A stretch of 22,884 nucleotides of DNA from a virus, in the IMG/VR virus record IMGVR_UViG_3300042946_000144, positions 88,332 through 111,215 of that record; one strand, written 5' to 3'. The notes under the pieces were generated by a model. That model was not told the DNA's origin. It was given only the letters and a program-made list of their open reading frames with translations, and ran no database searches. A program made the position numbers and the translations under genes. The stretch's first letter is position 1. Every line of letters begins with the position of its first letter. Below, one piece after another: positions 14,046-20,317 of the stretch.

Positions 14046-14076
14046 CGAATGTATGTGTTTTTCTCTAAATGACAAT
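14046..14076 (-). promoter_or_regulatory. Bacteroidota-type promoter before the 14021 gene
   Basis: On the minus strand ATTG (14076-14073), 19 bases, then TACATTCG (14053-14046), followed by TAACTTG. It lies in an 82-base gap with no gene, about 18 bases from the expected start of transcription to the ATG at 14021. One base differs from TAnnTTTG. Confidence 0.5.
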
Positions 14077-14103
14077 GTAATCCAAAAAAATACTATAATC
14101 AGA

Positions 14104-14313
14104 TCAATTATTTAGATGCTTCGAATAGTATATATAACAAGAGAAAAAGAAACCTGACATTAAGTAGAAAATGATATCTGCTGCCCAGAAAGAACCAGTG
14201 ATATCCATAATCATTTTGAATAGAAAGTCGTAACCAAATGGCAGAAAGAACATCCCTAACATTAGGAACAATTCCTTTTTCTTTTGTATTTTTTTTCTTT
14301 GATCTTGAGTCAC
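14104..14313 (-). CDS. Small membrane protein, 69 residues
   Basis: Two hydrophobic segments are visible: LFLMLGMFFLPFGYDFLF (about 15-32) and AADIIFYLMSGFFFSCYIYY (about 44-63), after a basic N-terminus. From memory similar sequences with LPFGYD and a tryptophan-bearing loop occur as small membrane proteins in Bacteroidota and marine phages. Two starts compete: GTG at 14313 gives this frame directly, whereas an ATG at 14320 with the usual A-rich leader is in another frame and joins only if one base of the A8 tract (14289-14296) is skipped. It is close to the lysis cassette, so a holin or lysis-regulator role is possible. Confidence 0.62.
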   Translation of the reverse strand: MTQDQRKKIQKKKELFLMLGMFFLPFGYDFLFKMIMDITGSFWAADIIFYLMSGFFFSCYIYYSKHLNN

Positions 14314-14337
14314 CGTCCATTGTTTAAAAATTGGTTA

Positions 14338-14466
14338 TCACCTACCCTGACCTCTATATTTAGAGACAGGTTTATCTTTTGGTCCTTTTCCTTTAGAGGG
14401 TTTTCCTCCTTTTCTTTTTCCGAAGGTGGTTTTTATTGCAACACCTACTGATTTTACTTTTGCCAT
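14338..14466 (-). CDS. 42-residue basic peptide
   Basis: I found this by reading the gap between the endolysin and the membrane protein. It begins MAKVKSVGVAIKTTFGKRKG, has a run GGKPSKGKGPKDKP, and ends KYRGQGR. From memory the FGKRKGGK and KYRGQGR elements recur in tiny proteins of Bacteroidota phages. It is very basic and Gly-rich, probably disordered. It has a proper leader and small spacing: 24 bases to the endolysin stop, 17 bases to the next ATG. Function unknown. Confidence 0.72.
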   Translation of the reverse strand: MAKVKSVGVAIKTTFGKRKGGKPSKGKGPKDKPVSKYRGQGR

Positions 14467-14490
14467 TGGTTATGTTTTGCTAAGTTTTGG

Positions 14491-15084
14491 TTATTTTAAA
14501 AGACTGTAGTATTCTTTAAAGTGCTTCAATCTATCAGGAAGTCCTATTGTACCACCATTAACACACTTAGTAACAGATGTAACTGTAGCATCAGTTGCGT
14601 CTACACACTTTTTTAAACAGTTCTTATGGAAGAACCAAGCAGCTGATAACAATGGGTATTTAGTTGCTACTAGATCAGGGTTGCTAATGATATCTTCTGC
14701 TACCACTTTATCAAACTCTGAGTAGTTAGATTTTCCAGTGAGCTGAATATAACCTCTACCTCTAAACTTATATCCTTCACCTGAAGCTTCGGGACCATTA
14801 CCCATTCTACCACCATAAACTAGATTAGCAATCTTTTCTGGTTTACGTTCGTATTCCTTAGCTTTAGCTTCTGTAGGGAAGTATTTCTTAAATATACCAA
14901 GAAGCCCTTTAGCTCCATAGTTTAAGTTTTCACTTACTGCTTTGAATCCACCTGATTCATGACCACACTGAGCTAAGAAATGAGAAAGCTCAACTGCTGT
15001 GTCTATTCCAAACTTCTGCTGCACCTCAGGAATTTGAGCTAATACAGCGTCTGGAATGTGTCCTTTTAGTTTGTTAATATCCAT
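14491..15084 (-). CDS. GH19 chitinase-type endolysin
   Basis: Phage GH19 enzymes cleave peptidoglycan glycan strands. The 197-residue protein has the catalytic region HFLAQCGHESGGF with E43 and the second acid E52 in SENLNYGAKGL, then the core FRGRGYIQLTGKSNYSEF and the conserved C-terminal AAWFFHKNCLKKCVD and TKCVNGG. There is no cell-wall-binding domain, signal peptide or membrane segment, so it needs a holin to reach the wall. It is the last gene of the lysis cassette, 27 bases after the PAS-membrane gene. Confidence 0.93.
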   Translation of the reverse strand: MDINKLKGHIPDAVLAQIPEVQQKFGIDTAVELSHFLAQCGHESGGFKAVSENLNYGAKGLLGIFKKYFPTEAKAKEYERKPEKIANLVYGGRMGNGPEASGEGYKFRGRGYIQLTGKSNYSEFDKVVAEDIISNPDLVATKYPLLSAAWFFHKNCLKKCVDATDATVTSVTKCVNGGTIGLPDRLKHFKEYYSLLK

Positions 15085-15111
15085 AGATTGTTTGTTTTAT
15101 ATTATTACCAG

Positions 15112-16230
15112 TTATTTTGATTTATCTTTCTTGTCATCTTGTGTAGCGTATTTAATACCCATAATTGTACCAACTATTGAAAATGCATTTGTTAGTAGAA
15201 CACTAAACATGTTACTCCAAGTAGAGCCAATTATCTGAGTATCTTTACCTGTTAGTATTGCCATCCAATATAAAATAGTGGTAACAACACCAACTCCTAC
15301 TATTACCGCCAAAGCACATTTAACTATTACTTTTATTAACTCATTTTGACTCTTCTTTAACACCATGTCTAAATCATTCAGAGCTATATTTTTTTCTATC
15401 TCTATTGAATCTTTAAGTTTGTTTGAATTATCTAACTCAATTTGTAAACTTTTTGAAAGTTCATCTATTTTCTTCTTATTATTTATTGAATCAGTAACAT
15501 CTGTAGCAATCTTAATCACTCCAGTAACATTACCCTTACTATCAAATACTGGGTTATATGATGCTTGTAAATATATTGTAGAACCATCTACTTTTCTTCT
15601 TTCAAATATTCCATCAAAATACTTACCCGTTTTTAAGCTTTCCCAAAACTTGACATACTCATCAGATTTAGAATACTCGTAACTTATAAATATGCTATGA
15701 TGCTTTCCAACGATTTTATTTTTTTCGTTAGATTTATAACCCATAGTCTTTAAAAATATAGAATTTGCATCTAGTATGAACCCATCAATGTTAAAACTAA
15801 TGATTGCACTACTTCTATTAATTGCATCTATTTGTTTTTTACTATCTACAATAGCAGTAATGTCAGTAGCAACTTTCATTATTTTAGTAATCTTACCACT
15901 ATCATCAAAAATGGGATTATAAGTTGCTTGTAAGTTAATTAAAGAACCATCTTTTCTTCTCCTTTCAAATTCTCCTTTGTAATACTTACCACTTCTTAGT
16001 ATATCCCAAAACTTTTCATATTCTAATGATCTAGCATAGTCTTCACATACAAATGTACTATGATGCTTACCAATAAGTTCTTCGTGTCCATTCTCACCAT
16101 ACCCCATTGCTTTCAAAAAGATATCATTTACACCTAATATAATACCATTAAGGTCAAAGTAAATAAGAGCATTACTCCTATTTATAGCTTCCATTCTACT
16201 CAACAACTCTTCTTTCGATAGATGTTTCAT
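15112..16230 (-). CDS. Tandem-PAS protein with coiled coil and two membrane helices
   Basis: The 372-residue protein has four regions. Two PAS domains, about 15-126 and 136-248, resemble each other throughout: AINRSNALI versus AINRSSAII, GKHHSTF versus GKHHSIF, RRKDGSLINLQATYNPIF versus RKVDGSTIYLQASYNPVF, ATDIT versus ATDVT. These are the PAS/PAC type of chemoreceptors and BdlA-like proteins, which can bind heme or FAD. A coiled coil follows (about 250-298), then two membrane segments (about 300-324 and 338-357) and a charged tail (DDKKDKSK). No methyl-accepting signalling, kinase or cyclase domain is present. Its start overlaps the previous stop in ATTCAGAATAATG, and it lies between a holin-like gene and the endolysin. 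Base content is lower in G+C than neighbours. A signal-controlled lysis protein is inferred. Confidence 0.82.
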   Translation of the reverse strand: MKHLSKEELLSRMEAINRSNALIYFDLNGIILGVNDIFLKAMGYGENGHEELIGKHHSTFVCEDYARSLEYEKFWDILRSGKYYKGEFERRRKDGSLINLQATYNPIFDDSGKITKIMKVATDITAIVDSKKQIDAINRSSAIISFNIDGFILDANSIFLKTMGYKSNEKNKIVGKHHSIFISYEYSKSDEYVKFWESLKTGKYFDGIFERRKVDGSTIYLQASYNPVFDSKGNVTGVIKIATDVTDSINNKKKIDELSKSLQIELDNSNKLKDSIEIEKNIALNDLDMVLKKSQNELIKVIVKCALAVIVGVGVVTTILYWMAILTGKDTQIIGSTWSNMFSVLLTNAFSIVGTIMGIKYATQDDKKDKSK

Positions 16231-16511
16231 TATTCTGAACCTGTGTTGTTAGTAGTATCGTTACCTTTGTTTTTAGCAGCAATGAACTTGTCTAAAGATG
16301 TAAGTCCCAGACAACCAAAAGCTAAAAGAGCTACACTCTCTACAAGGGCTGGTGATGGGGCAACGCTCTGTTCTGAAAAGCTATTGTGGTATAAAGTGAT
16401 ACACAAAGTGAGGCTGCAAACGATTCCCATTAATCTTTTAGAGGAAATTCTACCTTTGTCATCTGTAAACAACTCTCTAAAGTCTTTTAGTAAACTAGTT
16501 ATGATTTTCAT
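16230..16511 (-). CDS. Holin-like protein with two membrane segments
   Basis: The 93-residue protein has a charged N-terminus (FRELFTDDKGRISSKRL), a first hydrophobic segment LMGIVCSLTLCITLYHN (27-43), a short loop with a Pro, and a second segment LVESVALLAFGCLGLTSL (56-73), then a polar tail. Size and two-helix layout are those of class II holins. Its ATG overlaps the previous TAA by one base, and it lies upstream of the PAS-membrane gene and endolysin. I do not recognise a named holin family, so the call rests on topology and position. Confidence 0.6.
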   Translation of the reverse strand: MKIITSLLKDFRELFTDDKGRISSKRLMGIVCSLTLCITLYHNSFSEQSVAPSPALVESVALLAFGCLGLTSLDKFIAAKNKGNDTTNNTGSE

Positions 16512-17119
16512 TATTTCTTAAGTTTTATTTTCCAATATGAATGAATTCCGTATTGTAAATCCCCAAAAGAATTTACACCTACAGAACCTCCGAATAATTT
16601 ATCTTTCTTTGTTTTAACCATAAACCCACCCATTATACCATTTGGTACAGGAGATCCTATTATAGATCCTCCTATATACACCTGGTTTCTTTTCTTCTCT
16701 TGGATGGTGATGGTCTCTGTAATCTTTGGGACTTTTATATGGTAGTCTACAGATCTTCCAGATAAGGCATTTTTATTCACTGTATCTTTTATAGCTACAT
16801 AACCAAAGCTATCTAGCTTTACAGTGTCCTGATAGATTCCCATCTGTAAGAACTTGGATGACAGAGCAACATACTGTTCTAACAGTTTAGCATAGTTTGT
16901 GTCTGGTAGATACTCAGTAGACCATCTTTCTATAGGAACCTCAATTGTTTCAACAAGCTGAGGCTTAGTGACAATTGTACTATCCTTTACAATCCAAACT
17001 GTATCTCTTTTTACAGAAGGTTGAACTGGTTCAGAAGAACCACCACATCTTTGTAATAAGATGATGATAATCAACAAGATAACAATGAGTGCATTAAAGT
17101 TTTCTTTAATAAACTTCAT
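16511..17119 (-). CDS. Membrane-anchored envelope protein, spanin-like
   Basis: One N-terminal membrane segment (LIVILLIIIILL, about 11-22) is followed by a Cys-Gly-Gly linker and about 175 residues outside the membrane. The soluble part has a polar helical section (YAKLLEQYVALSSKFLQM) and a C-terminal region of short Gly-rich strands (QVYIGGSIIGSPVPNGIMGG and FGGSVGVNSFGDLQYGIH) like membrane beta-hairpins. Position in the cassette and layout suggest a spanin, which disrupts the outer membrane of Gram-negative hosts. The LQRC before the linker is not a normal lipobox. Call is inferred from context. Confidence 0.5.
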   Translation of the reverse strand: MKFIKENFNALIVILLIIIILLQRCGGSSEPVQPSVKRDTVWIVKDSTIVTKPQLVETIEVPIERWSTEYLPDTNYAKLLEQYVALSSKFLQMGIYQDTVKLDSFGYVAIKDTVNKNALSGRSVDYHIKVPKITETITIQEKKRNQVYIGGSIIGSPVPNGIMGGFMVKTKKDKLFGGSVGVNSFGDLQYGIHSYWKIKLKK

Positions 17120-17424
17120 TACTTTGATACATTTGAGATGATGGATGTAATGTATTGGGCAATCATAAGAATAGCAACCCCTATACCAACAGTCCAGTAA
17201 ACCCTGTTTCTGAAGGATCTTTGCTTCTCTTGTTCCTTCTCCAGTTTATCAATCTTGTCCTTCATCACTTCAATATCATGCATAAATCCTCCTGTTTTTG
17301 TCAGGGGATTACCAAGAATAGCATCCACCACCTGGGTGAGCTTGGTGTTAATATCATCAATTTTTTCTTCCAATTCTGTTAAGCGTGCATCCATGTTTTG
17401 TAAATCTGTGATAAACTGTTCCAT
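17119..17424 (-). CDS. Coiled-coil and C-terminal membrane protein, XhlA-like
   Basis: The ATG at 17424 gives 101 residues; an in-frame GTG at 17466 is possible but lies in the untranslated leader. The first 65 residues form a heptad-type coiled coil (MDARLTELEEKIDDINTKLT, and later EVMKDKIDKLEKEQEKQRS). One membrane segment follows (VYWTVGIGVAILMIAQYI, about 79-96). This layout is that of XhlA-type phage lysis-accessory proteins. It is the first gene after the promoter at 17519-17550. The next ATG overlaps its TAA by one base. Confidence 0.62.
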   Translation of the reverse strand: MEQFITDLQNMDARLTELEEKIDDINTKLTQVVDAILGNPLTKTGGFMHDIEVMKDKIDKLEKEQEKQRSFRNRVYWTVGIGVAILMIAQYITSIISNVSK

Positions 17425-17518
17425 TATAAAGTGTTTCTTTACATAAAAAAAGAATTCCCCACCCACAAATAGCTGCAGGAAAAGGGAATATTTAATTAAA
17501 GGTATTACAGTCTTACGA

Positions 17519-17550
17519 CAAAGTTAGGATAATCTTTCGAACTATCCAAA
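17519..17550 (-). promoter_or_regulatory. Bacteroidota-type promoter for the lysis cassette
   Basis: On the minus strand TTTG (17550-17547), exactly 20 bases, then TAACTTTG (17526-17519), a full match to TTTG-N20-TAnnTTTG. It lies in a 134-base gap otherwise without a gene. Transcription would start near 17512, with an untranslated leader of about 88 bases before the ATG at 17424. I see no clear hairpin in that leader. Confidence 0.75.
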
Positions 17551-17558
17551 TTTATTTT

Positions 17559-17879
17559 TTAGGCCAGGGTAAGCCCTAGTGTCTGAGCTACATATTCAAA
17601 AATGATGTCATCAGAGGGTCCCCATTGCTGAACTGTAGCAGCAGGAATCTCTAAAGATCCTTTAAACAAGTCTACAGCACTGGGTGCATTTACTATAGTA
17701 TTACCTTCCTCATCTACAAAGGATCCATTGTCCTGCATACCAATAAGAGTATATTCTACTGTTCCAGGACCATCGTTAAAATGATATCCGTAGAAGTTAA
17801 TTAGTCCAAGGTAGGTGGCAGGAACATTTCCTGTAGCTGTCCAAATTGGTGTAGGTTGTATTTGTCTTGTGTTTGCCAT
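17559..17879 (-). CDS. Putative virion protein, 106 residues
   Basis: The protein is beta-rich and has no signal or membrane segment. QIQPTPIWTATGNV then YLGLINFYGYHFNDG and AVDLFKGSLEIP are, from memory, common in small tail-associated proteins of Bacteroidota phages, often near tail fibres. The end of the protein overlies the upstream border of the lysis promoter. No enzyme motif is visible. The call rests on context. Confidence 0.68.
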   Translation of the reverse strand: MANTRQIQPTPIWTATGNVPATYLGLINFYGYHFNDGPGTVEYTLIGMQDNGSFVDEEGNTIVNAPSAVDLFKGSLEIPAATVQQWGPSDDIIFEYVAQTLGLTLA

Positions 17880-17882
17880 AGT

Positions 17883-18725
17883 TTAATATAAAAAAAAGAA
17901 TAATCCAGATGCACCAAGTGATATTGTCGTACTAAGTGTTACAGAAGCAGGTAGAGACGCTTGTGTAGATAAATATGTATACATCCTACCTGATGTAAAG
18001 TCAAAGGTTTGTACAGCAGCTGTTGTAATAGAAACACCCATTGCTCCAGGAGCTGTAACTTGAGCTGAATTGTTATACAAAGCTCCTATATAATAGGTAC
18101 CTCTAGGTGCATTTGCATAGGGGACACTAAATGCCTTACTCTGCCAAATCTGTCCACCTTTCCAAATATTGCCATCATTTGTAGAGCTAGCTACAAGTGT
18201 AGCAACACCTGCAGAAACCGAATACAAACCAATCCCATTATAAGCATCTCCTGTGTAGTTACCTGTTGTAGCTTGATACCATTTAACTCCTGTAAGTGTC
18301 TGACTAACAGGAAGATATACAGGAATTAACCAAAGTCTAGCATCCACCATTGCTGTAGTGGTACCAGCGGCAGTCATGTTAATACCTAACGGAAAACCTT
18401 TAATAACACTACCGAGTCCTTGATAACCAAGATTGGTTGTATCATCAGCAATTCTGTTATTAAATGTATTCCAATCTGTAGAAGTTAGAAATCCATTAGT
18501 TCCTGCTGTAGCCTGAGTTATGGATAAAGTCCTATTTGCAGAAAGATCTCCTCCTCCTAATAATGGAGCTGTTGTAGAAATGCTTCTACTTGTTTCAACC
18601 TGATTAACATTGCTATTATCTACATACGTCTTTATAGCCTTCTGTGAAGGAACGAGTAGATCACTATCTGCTGCTAACAGAGGATCTGTATCTATAGGAA
18701 CACCGCGTGTAGTACCTTGTGCCAT
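17883..18725 (-). CDS. Tail-fibre-type protein, 280 residues
   Basis: The N-terminal segment has the linker common to phage fibres: GVPIDTDPLLAADSDLLVPS, SQKAIKTYVDN, then LLGGGDLSANRTLSITQATA and FLTSTDWNTFNNR. The C-terminal half (about 105-280) is a beta-rich, Gly/Ser/Thr-rich domain with GNYTGDAYNGIGLYSVSAG, likely a jelly-roll tip that could bind a receptor. No signal peptide or enzyme motif is visible. The stop lies three bases from the next gene. Confidence 0.8.
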   Translation of the reverse strand: MAQGTTRGVPIDTDPLLAADSDLLVPSQKAIKTYVDNSNVNQVETSRSISTTAPLLGGGDLSANRTLSITQATAGTNGFLTSTDWNTFNNRIADDTTNLGYQGLGSVIKGFPLGINMTAAGTTTAMVDARLWLIPVYLPVSQTLTGVKWYQATTGNYTGDAYNGIGLYSVSAGVATLVASSTNDGNIWKGGQIWQSKAFSVPYANAPRGTYYIGALYNNSAQVTAPGAMGVSITTAAVQTFDFTSGRMYTYLSTQASLPASVTLSTTISLGASGLFFFLY

Positions 18726-18737
18726 GTTTTATTTTTA

Positions 18738-19982
18738 TTATCTACTTATTTCTTCCCAATCCATTGATGCAAGAACAGTATCGTTAGCACTATCAGAAGC
18801 TACTATAACAGTAAGTTCAAATGGTGTTGATGTTAATCCATTTCTTTCAAGCTGTGTTTTAAAAAGTGCCTCTTTAAGAATATCAACCTGAGTTGATCCT
18901 TGGTTTGATACACTAAAAAACCCACTTGCAAGTATTCTACCTCCTGCAAATGATGTTCCTGATATATTGTATTCTACAGAAGCATCTGCTCCTGCACTAA
19001 CCCAAGTACCTGCTGTTGTTGTACCTGATGCCACCACTTGCCAATTATAATTTCCTGAACTAGTTGCCATTACAGAAATTGCAGTACATATTACTATAGC
19101 ATCTAAACGATTAGGAGATGTTTTAAGACGTATACTTACTATAGGATAAAATGTTCCTGCTACTGCTAGTGTTCTTGGAGTGGTTACAGGAATACCTACT
19201 GCTTGTTGTAATCCATTTAATTGGTATCCTCCTTCAGATAGTACAGTAGAGCATATTTGCTTTAATATACTTGATGAAGCTGTAGCAGCTGTATTTGTTA
19301 TTTCATATCTAAGAGGCAGTGAAGCTGTAGTAATATACGTAGATGTAATTAAGTTAGCATGTTGAAATTTATGGCAAACATAAAAGTTACCATCTATTAC
19401 AAACCCTATTCTAACTGTACCAACACCTAACCATTCCAAGTCCATAAACAAGATTTGAGCTTTAGTAAGATCAAGTGTAATTCCACTAGGACCTGAACCA
19501 TTTAATGGGTCAACATTCCAATTTGCTTGAGCAACAGGTGTATTTACTAATGCTCCTGAAACAGAACTCCTCTCAACAAAACTTACTGTGCTGTCATTTT
19601 GCTCTAAGTAATAACCATTAGCTGCTCCATAATATCCAACTCTTTGTCTAAGACCTGTCTTAGCAGCATTCATTACAAATGTAGATAGTACAAGAAGACT
19701 CTTACCAGGTTGATATGCAAATACTTTTGTAGTTTCTCTAACCACTTCAGAACCTGATGCTGCTGTTACACCTAAATTGATTAATCCTTCATTAGCATCA
19801 AATGTAGCAGTTCCACTTACAGCAGTGGCTGTAGACCACAGACCATTATCATCAAATCTATGACTAGAGTCAAACAATGTAAATGGTGTACTAACTCTTA
19901 GTCTACCAAATGCATCTATATTAGGAGAGTTCTTATAAGAAACCTCGCTGCTAAATATACTATATCCTGAATATCCTTGCAT
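18738..19982 (-). CDS. Conserved phage virion protein, 414 residues
   Basis: The N-terminus NIDAFGRLRVSTPFTLFDSS, then KTGLRQRVGYYGAANGYYLE, LEWLGVGTVRIGFVIDGNFY and RYEITNT are, from memory, a conserved virion protein widespread in marine and Bacteroidota phages. It is beta-rich throughout with no membrane segment. It lies in a run of fibre genes with short gaps. The exact place in the particle is unknown; a tail-surface protein is likely. The C-terminus is acidic (DSANDTVLASMDWEEISR). Confidence 0.78.
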   Translation of the reverse strand: MQGYSGYSIFSSEVSYKNSPNIDAFGRLRVSTPFTLFDSSHRFDDNGLWSTATAVSGTATFDANEGLINLGVTAASGSEVVRETTKVFAYQPGKSLLVLSTFVMNAAKTGLRQRVGYYGAANGYYLEQNDSTVSFVERSSVSGALVNTPVAQANWNVDPLNGSGPSGITLDLTKAQILFMDLEWLGVGTVRIGFVIDGNFYVCHKFQHANLITSTYITTASLPLRYEITNTAATASSSILKQICSTVLSEGGYQLNGLQQAVGIPVTTPRTLAVAGTFYPIVSIRLKTSPNRLDAIVICTAISVMATSSGNYNWQVVASGTTTAGTWVSAGADASVEYNISGTSFAGGRILASGFFSVSNQGSTQVDILKEALFKTQLERNGLTSTPFELTVIVASDSANDTVLASMDWEEISR

Positions 19983-19986
19983 ATTA

Positions 19987-20316
19987 TTAACTTATTTCTG
20001 TTCCAAATAATTGAAATGAAAGACTAGCGTTTCCTGAATAAACTCTTATAACATCTGTTGTTGCAAGAGATATACCTATTGTAGCAATGAATGTATCATT
20101 ACCAGCTAATGTTACATCATAGTAAAGATAGTCTTTATTTGCTGTAGCAGCCCCTGCTTGGGATATACTCACCCTAAATGTAGTTTGCGTACCACCTCTA
20201 TTACATATAGATATGGAACTACATACAGATGATGTAGCTGCAGGAACAGTGTATAAAACTGTTTCCGTTGTAGCCAATGGACTTATTTGCCCTAATATTT
20301 TATATACGTTTGCCAT
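19987..20316 (-). CDS. Small conserved virion protein, 109 residues
   Basis: YKILGQISPLATTETVLYTV, PAATSSVCSSISICNRGG, and the ending RVYSGNASLSFQLFGTEI match, from memory, a small beta-sandwich protein common beside tail fibres in marine and Bacteroidota phages. No signal or membrane segment is present; two cysteines lie 6 residues apart in VCSSISIC. The ATG lies one base from the preceding stop, so it is co-translated with the fibre genes. It may cap or decorate the tail. Confidence 0.78.
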   Translation of the reverse strand: MANVYKILGQISPLATTETVLYTVPAATSSVCSSISICNRGGTQTTFRVSISQAGAATANKDYLYYDVTLAGNDTFIATIGISLATTDVIRVYSGNASLSFQLFGTEIS

Positions 20317-20317
20317 A

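Noticed and set aside
14108-14320. Separate 70-residue gene in the frame of ATG 14320
   Set aside because: The product has no sensible composition beyond the first residues, while the overlapping frame gives a clear two-helix membrane protein. Kept only as a possible alternative start.
17039-17056. Lipoprotein signal at LQRC in the spanin-like protein
   Set aside because: Arg before Cys does not fit a lipobox; an uncleaved N-terminal anchor is more likely.
17425-17518. Riboswitch or long structured leader before the lysis cassette
   Set aside because: I could not find a convincing stem or known aptamer core in the leader of about 88 bases.
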